A DNA stretch of 64,000 nt from Thiohalomonas denitrificans (GTDB lineage Bacteria > Pseudomonadota > Gammaproteobacteria > Thiohalomonadales > Thiohalomonadaceae): contig DYFR01000013.1 of the NCBI GenBank assembly GCA_020725115.1, positions 23,650 through 87,649 of the forward strand, read 5' to 3'. Made by a program: the position numbers and the translations under genes. Below are positions 19,109 through 30,376 of the stretch, piece by piece. The notes beneath the pieces are model-generated. The model did not search any database and had not been told where the DNA came from. It was given only the letters and a program-made list of their open reading frames with translations. Every line of letters begins with the position of its first letter. Position 1 is the stretch's first letter.

Positions 19109-20026
19109 TCAGGGCTCCAGCGGCACCAGCGCCGGAGTCCCCAACTGCGCCAGATCGTTGATGCCGATCATGGTGCGGATTTCGGCGATGTATTCCTCGC
19201 CGCGTTCGGAATAGCGCAACAGGCCATCGGCCAGACGGGCGCCATCCAGCGGTTCACCGGCGGCGCGCATGGCGACACGCATGTGGCGCAGCTCGACGTA
19301 GGCGTGACCGATGTTCAGATTGAACAGGTAGACGCGCACCGAGCTGCGCAGATCGGGAAACACGCGTACATAGTGTTTGGCCCCCTCCATGCGCTGCGCC
19401 GGCACCATGCCCAGATCCTTTTTGTAGGTCCACAGGCCGAACAGATTGTTCGCCTCGCGCGCGAAGCGCGAGGTGCCCCAGGCGCTTTCATTGGCGGCCT
19501 GCGCCAGTACCAGAGCGGCCGGTACCTCATCCACGCGCCGCAGCAGGATTTCGCGCACCACCGGGTCGTTCAGATCACCCGCCACGCGGTACAGCTCCGC
19601 CAATTTTTCCACCTGGTTCCAGTTACGCGTCCCCGGCCGCAGCGGCCCCAGGGCGAAACGCTCCTCGATGAAGCGGCGCTGGGCACGGATGCGCGCGTTC
19701 TCCGCCTCCACCAGCGGCAGCAGGCCACGGAAGAACAGCGCCTTCTTGCGCGCCACCTCCAGGCTGCCGATATCCAGTGGAAAGCGATCGATGGCCAGCC
19801 GCGGCAACGGCCCCTGTGGCGGCCAGGTGTAGCCGTAGCCCTCGAAGATCACTTCCAGCTGTACTGCCGTTCCGACCTCGATGTCGTGCAGCGGTATCTC
19901 CGCCGGCACGCCGGCCACATAGGGCCGCACCAGCAATCCGGCCAGCACGGCGGCAAGAGACAGCGGCGCGAGTGCCGCCACTGTCAGCAGCTTGAAGCGT
20001 AGCAGCCACAGCAGCAGCGCCCGCAT
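19109..20026 (-). CDS. Bax-like glucosaminidase-domain protein
   Basis: The 305-residue protein has one N-terminal membrane helix (about residues 10-33) and a C-terminal Bax/FlgJ-type glucosaminidase domain at about residues 130-280, with the catalytic Glu in VLAQAANESAWGTSRFA and the following NNLFGLWTYKK. It probably cuts the glycan strands of peptidoglycan from the periplasmic face. Its start overlaps the marC stop (TGATG), so the two are translationally coupled. Confidence 0.87.
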   Translation of the reverse strand: MRALLLWLLRFKLLTVAALAPLSLAAVLAGLLVRPYVAGVPAEIPLHDIEVGTAVQLEVIFEGYGYTWPPQGPLPRLAIDRFPLDIGSLEVARKKALFFRGLLPLVEAENARIRAQRRFIEERFALGPLRPGTRNWNQVEKLAELYRVAGDLNDPVVREILLRRVDEVPAALVLAQAANESAWGTSRFAREANNLFGLWTYKKDLGMVPAQRMEGAKHYVRVFPDLRSSVRVYLFNLNIGHAYVELRHMRVAMRAAGEPLDGARLADGLLRYSERGEEYIAEIRTMIGINDLAQLGTPALVPLEP

Positions 20027-20658
20027 CAGGCCAGCCCCGGCAGCAGCTGGCGCAGGCCGTTGGCCATGAACTCCACGGCGATGGCGGCGAGGATCAGGCC
20101 CATGATGCGGGTCAGCACGTTGATGCCCGTGCGTCCCAGCATCCGCGACAGAAACGGGGCGGCGCGAAACACCGTCCAGACGATGAGCGCCATCACCAGT
20201 ATCTCGACGGCCAGCACGGTGTAGTGCATCGGCGCCGGTGAACGGTGGGCATAGACGATGATGGTGCTGATGGCGCCGGGACCGGCGAGCAGGGGTATGG
20301 CCAGCGGCACCACCGCCACCGATTCCTTCTCCGCCGCATCCTGCGCCTCCTCATCGGTCTGTTTCGCCGGACTCAGCCTGGCGTGCATCATGGAGATGGC
20401 GATAAGCAGGATCAGGATGCCGCCGCCGACGCGGAACGAGGCGATGGTGATGCCGAAGAAGTTCAGGATCGCCTCACCGGTGAACAACGCCGCCAGCAAC
20501 ACCACTCCCACCGCCAGCGCCGCCAGCAGCGCGGTGCGGTGACGCTGCAGCGGCGACTGACTGGTGGTCAGGCCGATAAACACCGGAATGGCCCCCACCG
20601 GATTGACGATGGCCAGCAGACCGGCGAAAAACTTGGCGTATTCAGCCCATTCCTGCAT
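20026..20658 (-). CDS. MarC family integral membrane protein
   Basis: The 210-residue protein has six hydrophobic helices and the MarC/UPF0056 motifs NPVGAIPVFIGLT near the start, FRVGGGILILLIAISM in the middle, and AIPLLAGPGAIST. The family is conserved but its transport role is unproven; the link to multiple antibiotic resistance was withdrawn for E. coli MarC. It lies upstream of, and coupled to, the Bax-like gene. An ATACAAG repeat abuts its start at about ten bases. Confidence 0.9.
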   Translation of the reverse strand: MQEWAEYAKFFAGLLAIVNPVGAIPVFIGLTTSQSPLQRHRTALLAALAVGVVLLAALFTGEAILNFFGITIASFRVGGGILILLIAISMMHARLSPAKQTDEEAQDAAEKESVAVVPLAIPLLAGPGAISTIIVYAHRSPAPMHYTVLAVEILVMALIVWTVFRAAPFLSRMLGRTGINVLTRIMGLILAAIAVEFMANGLRQLLPGLA

Positions 20659-20668
20659 GTTGGTTTCC

Positions 20669-20810
20669 TAAGAACAGAGACAAGTTGCAAGTTGCAAGAT
20701 ACAAGTGGACGTGTGCGCTGCGCGCACGGTTGTTTGAATACAAATCACGAGCGCAGAGATCATGAGTGTGTTTTCTCTGCGCCTCGGCGTCTCTGCGTTG
20801 GATGTTCTGC
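20669..20810. repeat. ATACAAG repeat joined to a CTCTGCG repeat
   Basis: AGACAAGTTGCAAGTTGCAAG and GTGTGCGCTGCGCGCACGGTTG match the 13.5 kb element, but the right CTTGTAT arm is missing; it is replaced by TTTCTCTGCGCCTCGGCGTC, related to the hairpin at 62.2 kb. It looks like one repeat interrupted by another. No gene lies here. Confidence 0.75.
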
Positions 20811-20814
20811 TTTT

Positions 20815-21615
20815 TCAACCGTCCGCCGCGGCGATCCACTCGCGCCACGGCCCGAACAGCGCCGGGTCCAGCGTCGCCACCACCGAACGCGGCTGCAGGC
20901 CGACGCGCAGCACCGCTTCGCCCTGCAGGGTTTCCGCCCGTCCGCCCGCCTCGGCCAGGATCAGGCTGCCGGCGGCATAATCCCACAGGTTCTGCCGGCC
21001 GTGCAGATAGAGATGGCCGCGACCGGCGGCGAGCATGCACCAATCCAGTGCCGAGGAACCAAAGTTGCGTTGCGAGGCAAAGGGAGGGGCGCATACCAGC
21101 CGGGTGGACAGCGCCGGCGTCAGGCGCTTGAAATCGACCATCGCCACACAGCGTGCCAGCGGCAGGCCGGTCGCGCGGGCGCGCAGCGGCGTGCCATTGA
21201 GCCACGCCCCCTGATCGCGTGCGGCGGTGTAACACTCGTCGCGCACCGGATCGTAGACCAGGCCGAGCTGCACCTCGCCGCGGCGGACGTAGGCCAGGGC
21301 CACGGCGAAATAGGGAATGCCGGCGGCGAAGTTGCTGGTGCCATCCAGCGGGTCAAGACACCACAGGCCATCATCCGAATCATCCAGCAGGCGCTGTTGC
21401 TCGCCTGCGTCCATCTCCTCGCCCAGCAGGGGGATCTGCGGCCAGTGCGTGGACAGTGCGGCCGCCAGCACCCGCTGGCAGGCCATATCGGCTTCAGTCA
21501 CCACGCTGCCGTCCGCCTTGAGCGAAGCGGCGACGCGGGTGAAACGCGGCAGCAGTTCCTGCCGCGCCAGTGGCAGTACCACCTCGCGCAAGGTATCCAG
21601 CGAAGGTTGCATCAA
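20815..21615 (-). CDS. Inositol monophosphatase family protein
   Basis: The 266-residue protein carries the metal-binding motifs of the Li-sensitive phosphatase superfamily: GEEM (about residue 66), DPLDGTSNF (about 88) and WDYAAGSLI (about 215). It hydrolyses a small phosphorylated sugar or nucleotide with Mg2+. The sequence differs from E. coli SuhB and CysQ, so the substrate is not assigned. The start overlaps the stop of the upstream gene by ATGA, showing translational coupling. Confidence 0.9.
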   Translation of the reverse strand: MMQPSLDTLREVVLPLARQELLPRFTRVAASLKADGSVVTEADMACQRVLAAALSTHWPQIPLLGEEMDAGEQQRLLDDSDDGLWCLDPLDGTSNFAAGIPYFAVALAYVRRGEVQLGLVYDPVRDECYTAARDQGAWLNGTPLRARATGLPLARCVAMVDFKRLTPALSTRLVCAPPFASQRNFGSSALDWCMLAAGRGHLYLHGRQNLWDYAAGSLILAEAGGRAETLQGEAVLRVGLQPRSVVATLDPALFGPWREWIAAADG

Positions 21616-22439
21616 CGGCGCAGGTATTCGAAGGTCGTGTTGGGCCGGCCGACATAGCAGGCGTAGGTGAACTGGTGCTTGCGGATCGCCGCCAGCGCCG
21701 CACGCGCCTCCGGCTCACGGCCGCCGAAGTCGAACAGAGTCATGTCATTGTCGACGATCAGCCAGCGTCCCCCACGCTGCGCCAGCGCGGCGGTGGTGGG
21801 GTGGAAGCGCACACAATCCTCTTCATACCACTGCCCCAGCGGCGCCCGGCCGCCGATGAGCAGGAAACGGAAGGCCGGCGGCTCGCCGATGAAGCAGGAC
21901 TGGTTCATGCCGTACTGCTGAATGATCTTCAGTGCGGCATAGGCATCACTCTCGCGCATACCGAAATCGAACAGCCACGAGTCATCCTGCACGATCTGGA
22001 AACGGCCTTCCTTCTGCTGCACGGCGAGCTTGTCAGGCGTGAAATCGATGCATTTCTCGGCCAGCGGCGGCGGCGGCGGAATAAACCCGGCACGGGTGAT
22101 GCGGGTGGCCGGAAAACCTCCGGTGGCACGGGAAACCTCCAGGATATTGCCGCCCTCGCGTAGCGCCATGTGGACCTCGCCGCGTGCTGCGGCCTCCCCC
22201 TTGGGCACATCGATCCAGCTGCCGAGGATCATCTGGCCGCGCATGCGGCCGCTGAAAATGGAGGTACGGCGCGGCTCCTGCGACCCCCCTTCGTTGAACC
22301 AGTAGATTTCATCACCGGTATGGCGCAGGTAGTAGGTGGCGCCATCGTCGCCGAACCATTTGCCGTTGAGATCCGCCGCCATCACCGGCAGCAGACCTCC
22401 CAGCAAGAACACCAATCCTGCAAATGCGTATTTCATCAT
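21612..22439 (-). CDS. Periplasmic protein with an internal duplication
   Basis: The 275-residue protein has a signal peptide (cleavage near PVMAAD), an N-terminal beta-rich domain starting DLNGKWFGDDGATYYLR and resembling a small lipocalin-like sheet, a proline hinge (PPPPP), then two copies of a roughly 58-residue unit: first CIDFTP...GRFQIVQDDSWLFDFG...CFIGEP, then CVRFHP...GRWLIVDNDMTLFDFG...CYVGRP. Each unit has a conserved Cys at both ends, suggesting a disulphide. The unit recurs in secreted proteobacterial proteins of unknown function. It is coupled to the inositol monophosphatase gene by an ATGA overlap. Confidence 0.75.
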   Translation of the reverse strand: MMKYAFAGLVFLLGGLLPVMAADLNGKWFGDDGATYYLRHTGDEIYWFNEGGSQEPRRTSIFSGRMRGQMILGSWIDVPKGEAAARGEVHMALREGGNILEVSRATGGFPATRITRAGFIPPPPPLAEKCIDFTPDKLAVQQKEGRFQIVQDDSWLFDFGMRESDAYAALKIIQQYGMNQSCFIGEPPAFRFLLIGGRAPLGQWYEEDCVRFHPTTAALAQRGGRWLIVDNDMTLFDFGGREPEARAALAAIRKHQFTYACYVGRPNTTFEYLRR

Positions 22440-22630
22440 CCCTGTACCAGCCTCTATGTTGCAGCCTTCGGCAGGCTGTCGATCAATTCACTGCACTCAC
22501 CATGAGTCGGCATACGGCTAACGGTGCCATCACCCTCATGAGGCTCCCGGCACAACCATCGTCCCGTTTGACCCGCACCGTGACGCAAAGGTGCGGCAAT
22601 GTTACCTGAAAAGGAAAGTGGCCAGAACCC

Positions 22631-23560
22631 TCAGTCCCCGCGATTCTCCCGCAACAGCTGCTCCACCAGGGCGAAATCCAGACACACCAGCCGCACCGGC
22701 TCCTTTTTCCCCTTCAGTACCAGCGACCGCTCCGCCCCGGCCCAGTAGTGCTGCGGCAGGTGGCAGTAGGAACTTTCGCTCAGGGCCACGTCGCAGCCGA
22801 TTTCCTTGGTGGCGCTTTCCAGGCGAAAGGCGGTGTTGACCGCATCGCCCAGCGCCGTATTGTCGGCGCCGATGCCGAGGGAGGCCATGCCGGTGTTGAT
22901 CCCGGCGCCGATACGCAATGGCTGCGGCAATTCGGGAAATGACAGCTTGAGCCGGGCCGTGGTTTCGGCAATTTGCCAGGCGGTATGCAGTGCCCTCATC
23001 ACATTGTCCTGCGCCGTATCATTATTCCAGCGCACGAAAACGCAGTCGCCGATGAACTTGTCGATGGTGCCGCCGTTCTTCTGGATGATGTCGCTGACAT
23101 CCTGAAACCACTTGCTCATCAGCCGTGACAGCGTCTGGATGGAAACCTGCTCCGACAGCGCGGTGTAGTTACGGATATCGGCTACCAGCACGGTGATCTC
23201 CTTGATCACCGGGCTATGAAAAATGACCGTTTGCTGAAACGAGATGGAATCGTTGAAGCGGGCCGGCTGCACCCCCTGTTCGAAGATGAACTCGGTCAGG
23301 CCGATGGAAATGCGATCACCATTACGCAACCGGGTAGGTACCGACACCCGCCCGCCGTTCACCGAGGTGCCATTGGAACTGCCGCTATCGATGATGTAGT
23401 AGTCGCCGCCGCCGAGTCGGCGCACCATGGCATGATTGCGGGACACCAGCAGATCGGTCAGCACGATGTTGTTGTTCTTGTCGCGCCCGATGGTCAGGGT
23501 ACTGCTGCACAGCTCCCGTTCCTGCGTGTTGTCCCGCATGTAGGTCAGATAGGCGGACAT
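22631..23560 (-). CDS. FHA-domain class III adenylate/guanylate cyclase
   Basis: The 309-residue soluble protein has an N-terminal FHA phosphothreonine-binding domain (about residues 20-90: TIGRDKNNNIVL, VSRNHA, SSNGTSVNG) and a C-terminal cyclase domain from about 125. Catalytic features are present: metal Asp in VADIRNYTALS and in FIGDCVF, the substrate Lys in TIDKFIGD, and the Asn/Arg pair in GDAVNTAFRLE. It should make cAMP, possibly regulated by binding a phosphorylated partner. It follows the GspE-like gene by 51 bases on the same strand. A consensus CRP box occurs at the left edge of the window. Confidence 0.88.
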   Translation of the reverse strand: MSAYLTYMRDNTQERELCSSTLTIGRDKNNNIVLTDLLVSRNHAMVRRLGGGDYYIIDSGSSNGTSVNGGRVSVPTRLRNGDRISIGLTEFIFEQGVQPARFNDSISFQQTVIFHSPVIKEITVLVADIRNYTALSEQVSIQTLSRLMSKWFQDVSDIIQKNGGTIDKFIGDCVFVRWNNDTAQDNVMRALHTAWQIAETTARLKLSFPELPQPLRIGAGINTGMASLGIGADNTALGDAVNTAFRLESATKEIGCDVALSESSYCHLPQHYWAGAERSLVLKGKKEPVRLVCLDFALVEQLLRENRGD

Positions 23561-23611
23561 ACGATGCGCGCGCCATGTTTCCCTTGAGAACAGGCGTATC
23601 GCCAGACCGGT

Positions 23612-25267
23612 TCAGGCAAATACACGGCGGATTTCCTCCAGCGAGGTCACGCCCTGCAACAGCTTGGCCAGGGCATCATCGCGAATGGAGTTGACCCCCT
23701 GCTTGCGCAGCAGATCGGTTTCCAGGGCCATTCTGCCCTGTTCGAGCAGGTGACGCACATCCTCGGTTATCTCCAGCACCTCAGCCACGGCAATACGCCC
23801 GCGATAGCCGCTCTGCCGGCAATGCTCGCAGCCGACAGCCTCATGAACGGTCACCGTCGTCGGCGCGTCCGGCGCATCTTCCAGCCTGCCGAAATCCTGC
23901 TCCAGCAACTGCGGCCAGGACAGCTCCACCGGTCTCTTGCAGTTGTCACACAGACGCCGCAGCAGACGCTGATACAGCACCGCCAGCAGGGTGGCCGAGA
24001 GCATGTACGACTTGACACCGAAATCCATCAACCGTGCGATGGCGCCCTGTGCGTCGTTGGCCGTCATGGTCGACAGTATCAGATGGCCTGACAGGGCACT
24101 GCGCGCCACCGCCATGGCGGTTTCCTGATTGCGCACCTCACCGATCAGGATGATGTCCGCATCCTGCCGCACCAGATACTGCAACGATTCGGCAAAGGTA
24201 TAGCCTGCCGCCTCGTTGACATTGGTCTGCTGCACCAGCGAGAGCTGGTATTCGATAGGGTCCTCCACCGTGACCACATTGCGTTGCAGGATATTGGTGC
24301 GCCGCAGGGTTGAATACAGCGTGGTGGACTTGCCGCTGCCGCTCGGCCCCACGGTCAGGATGATACCGGACTGCTTGCGCAGGCAACGCTCCAGCACCGC
24401 CACCTGCGGCGCCTCGAAGCCGAGCCGTTCCAGCCGGTGCAGCGCCTCGGTCTTGGGCAGGATGCGCAACACCATGTTTTCGCCAAAGGAGGTTGGAATG
24501 ATGGCGACGCGGATATCGTAGGCAGTGCGCAGATAACTGAACGCGAAGCCGCCGTCCTGCGGCGAGCGCTGCCGGGTGATATCGATGTCGCTCAGCACCT
24601 TGACGCGGGAAATGACATTGCGATGGATATGCGAGGGAAACGAGAAGTAGTGATGCAGCACGCCGTCGACCCGGTAAAACACATGGGACGACAGCGCCTG
24701 GGGCCGGATGTGAATATCCGTGGCGCGATCCTTGATCGCGTTCTGGATCAGCAGATTCAGGAACACCTCGATATCAATATCGCGCTCGCTGGCCGCTTCG
24801 TCGACCAGACTGGCGATGCGATTCTCGATGGGATTTTCCAGCTCGAAATAATACAGCTCGATCGATTGCGCGATGAGCGCCTTGTCGCTGATGGCGAAAC
24901 TGATTTCCAGACCCGACATATCCCGCAGCAGGGACTCCAGCTCGGGGCCGGACGGGTCATGGGTCACCACCGTCAGCACGCCGCGCTTGATGCGCAGCGG
25001 CAGCACCGCATTGCCCAGCGCAATGTCCTTGGGCAGGGCCTGCAGCGCCTTCTTCTGCGGCACGGCAATGGTCAGATCGACATAGGGCAGCTTGTGCTGC
25101 GCCGCGATGGCATGGGCGATCTCGTCGGCAGTGACGAAATCCAGCCCCACCAGAATCTCTCCCAGATAGCCGGGGCGGGCCTTCTGCGTATGCAGCGCCA
25201 CTTCCAGCTGCTCGGCCGTGACATGTCCGGTGTTCAGCAGCAATTCGCCTATGGGACTGTTCTTCAT
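23612..25267 (-). CDS. GspE/PilB-family secretion ATPase
   Basis: The 551-residue protein has an MshEN/T2SSE N-domain (about residues 1-130: LLLNTGHVTAEQLEVAL, LPYVDL), then the ATPase core with Walker A GPSGSGKSTTLY, Asp box, Walker B-type ILIGEVRNQETA and a tetracysteine zinc motif (CDNCKRP and CEHCRQSGYRGR). It powers assembly of a type II secretion pseudopilus or type IV pilus. No other secretion gene is nearby; instead it pairs with an FHA-cyclase, so it may be a regulatory or orphan member. Confidence 0.9.
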   Translation of the reverse strand: MKNSPIGELLLNTGHVTAEQLEVALHTQKARPGYLGEILVGLDFVTADEIAHAIAAQHKLPYVDLTIAVPQKKALQALPKDIALGNAVLPLRIKRGVLTVVTHDPSGPELESLLRDMSGLEISFAISDKALIAQSIELYYFELENPIENRIASLVDEAASERDIDIEVFLNLLIQNAIKDRATDIHIRPQALSSHVFYRVDGVLHHYFSFPSHIHRNVISRVKVLSDIDITRQRSPQDGGFAFSYLRTAYDIRVAIIPTSFGENMVLRILPKTEALHRLERLGFEAPQVAVLERCLRKQSGIILTVGPSGSGKSTTLYSTLRRTNILQRNVVTVEDPIEYQLSLVQQTNVNEAAGYTFAESLQYLVRQDADIILIGEVRNQETAMAVARSALSGHLILSTMTANDAQGAIARLMDFGVKSYMLSATLLAVLYQRLLRRLCDNCKRPVELSWPQLLEQDFGRLEDAPDAPTTVTVHEAVGCEHCRQSGYRGRIAVAEVLEITEDVRHLLEQGRMALETDLLRKQGVNSIRDDALAKLLQGVTSLEEIRRVFA

Positions 25268-25468
25268 GGCTCACCTCGATCCGGCTCCTGCCCCAATGAT
25301 GGCGCAGCCACCGCGCCCGCGCCAGCCCGCCGCCGCGCTTCTTGTATTTCACGCCAGGTTCGCTATCTTGAATCCCGAAGACCGGCGGGACGGAGCCGTG
25401 CTACGCTGTAGCGCCGTACCGTGGATACAGGCCATAGCTGCCGTTGCCTGCTGAAGAAGGAGTGACAC

Positions 25469-25969
25469 ATGACCCCACAAAGTTCCGCCAGCGGAGATAC
25501 GGCTGCCGAGTTCCAGAAGCTGATCCGTTGCAACGTGGTCGGCCCCCATGGCGAGAACGGCGTCCGCTTTGTGGCGCTGGAGTGCTTTTCGTTGTGGGAA
25601 CACATGATGCGCACGCGTCATGCTTTCGAATGCCGCAGCTACTCAGTCTGCCTGTGGGTGCCGGCGGACGAATTTGAACTCAAGGCCGCCGTGTTTTCCC
25701 ACGGCGGGACGGTCGAGGCGGTGGGACGGTTCAATTTCTCCATCTTCGACGACACCTACCACTACACCTACACCGCCTCCCGCTACGTGCCCGATGTGGA
25801 CGCCGAACGCTTCCGGCAGGCGATGCTGGCGCATATCCCGGAGGATATCCGCCGCAGCAACCGCTTCGATCTCGAAGCCGTCCCCGGTTATTGCGTCGAA
25901 AAGGAGAACGTCGCCAGCCGTGATAGCCTGGTACTGGACCTGTACCACGGCCTGCACGACATTTACTGA
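25469..25969 (+). CDS. Conserved hypothetical protein
   Basis: A 166-residue soluble protein preceded by AAGGAG. The region around FNFSIFDDTYHYTYTASRYVPDVDAERF is beta-rich and aromatic; three cysteines are scattered with no metal motif. It has no signal peptide or membrane helix. I do not recognise a family. Its 3' end overlaps the convergent copper-chaperone gene by seven bases. Confidence 0.65.
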   Translation: MTPQSSASGDTAAEFQKLIRCNVVGPHGENGVRFVALECFSLWEHMMRTRHAFECRSYSVCLWVPADEFELKAAVFSHGGTVEAVGRFNFSIFDDTYHYTYTASRYVPDVDAERFRQAMLAHIPEDIRRSNRFDLEAVPGYCVEKENVASRDSLVLDLYHGLHDIY

Positions 25970-26403
25970 TCCAGCGTGCGGCGATCCACGACGGTGAAGT
26001 CGACGGTCAGCGCCGCACCGTCCCTGAAGGTCAGGGTGACAGGAATCTTCGCCCCGGCGCTCATGCCGCGGCTCTTGTACATCATCAGGTGATAGCCGGT
26101 TTCCTGGTTGAATGCCAGACTGCCCAGGGGCGGAATTTCAAGCTCGGGCTGAAATACCATGCGCGCCATCTCGTTAACCACCACGGACTGGTGTATTTCG
26201 ATGCTTTCCGCGTTGGGACTGAAGGCACCCACCAGGTAGCGGGGCTCCGTACCATCGTTGTGCAGCACCATCCACCCCGCCGTCACCGAGAGCATCGGCG
26301 GAATTTCCGCAATCCAGGGCCCCTCCACCCGCATCTGCTCTGCCTGCTGTTCGGCACAGGCGAGCATCAGCAGTGAAATGACAATAAGCACTATTGGGCG
26401 CAT
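25963..26403 (-). CDS. PCu(A)C-type copper chaperone lipoprotein
   Basis: About 146 residues from MRPIVLIVISLLMLACAEQ, chosen because it opens a lipoprotein signal with lipobox LMLAC; the longer ORF start adds 18 residues without purpose. The mature part is a PCuAC cupredoxin-like fold with the Cu(I) ligands IHQS, EMARM and GYHLMMYK in the family spacing. It delivers copper to cytochrome oxidase in the periplasm. No oxidase gene lies in the window. It converges on the hypothetical gene. Confidence 0.87.
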   Translation of the reverse strand: MRPIVLIVISLLMLACAEQQAEQMRVEGPWIAEIPPMLSVTAGWMVLHNDGTEPRYLVGAFSPNAESIEIHQSVVVNEMARMVFQPELEIPPLGSLAFNQETGYHLMMYKSRGMSAGAKIPVTLTFRDGAALTVDFTVVDRRTLDQ

Positions 26404-26540
26404 CAGATTCCACTCTCCCACTACAACCGGCATGAAGTGCCGATCATTGTGCCGCATGCTCCTGCACAGGGAAAGCTTGCCGGGCCAATGTCGCCACGCG
26501 GACTGCGCACAAGCCGTCCGTCCGCATCACGACGGCATGG

Positions 26541-26563
26541 AAAAGGGGCTTGCGCCCCTTTTT

Positions 26564-26566
<3 letters not shown>
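26541..26566. terminator. Rho-independent terminator after nifJ
   Basis: A nine-pair stem AAAAGGGGC-TTGC-GCCCCTTTT followed by T residues overlaps the nifJ stop codon. The poly-T is longer on the plus strand, but TTTT also follows on the minus strand, so it can end nifJ transcription. Confidence 0.75.
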
Positions 26567-30145
<3,579 letters not shown>

Positions 30146-30163
30146 GTTGTTTCCACTAATCCT

Positions 30164-30345
30164 CAGTCCGCGAATGAACGCGGATATTTAACCTAAAAAC
30201 CTTAGTCCGCAAATTAACGCAAATGGACGCAAATATTCAGGGTGTTACGCAGGTGCGCCACACACCCGATGGGTAGAGCGGTGCGACTGGTTAACGGCTG
30301 GATCCTTCGCCTTTATTTGCGTCCATTTGCGTTCATTTGCGGACT
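30164..30345. repeat. TCCGCRAATGAACGC repeat
   Basis: Two tandem left ends (AGTCCGCGAATGAACGCGGA and AGTCCGCAAATTAACGCAAATGG) face one right end (GCGTCCATTTGCGTTCATTTGC). The CTTGGCG inner arms are absent, replaced by a unique core with CCGATGGGTAGAGCGGTGCG. It fills the nifJ upstream gap, so a nifJ promoter must lie inside or before it. Confidence 0.8.
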
Positions 30346-30376
30346 CAATGCCTTTTCGATGCAACAGGCAGGGATT

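Noticed and set aside
22540-22605. GTGACGCAAAGGTGCGGC resembles part of the GEMM-I cyclic-di-GMP riboswitch core.
   Set aside because: It reads on the plus strand, where no gene follows (both neighbours are on the minus strand), and the upstream GGCAAACC half and tetraloop receptor are not convincing.
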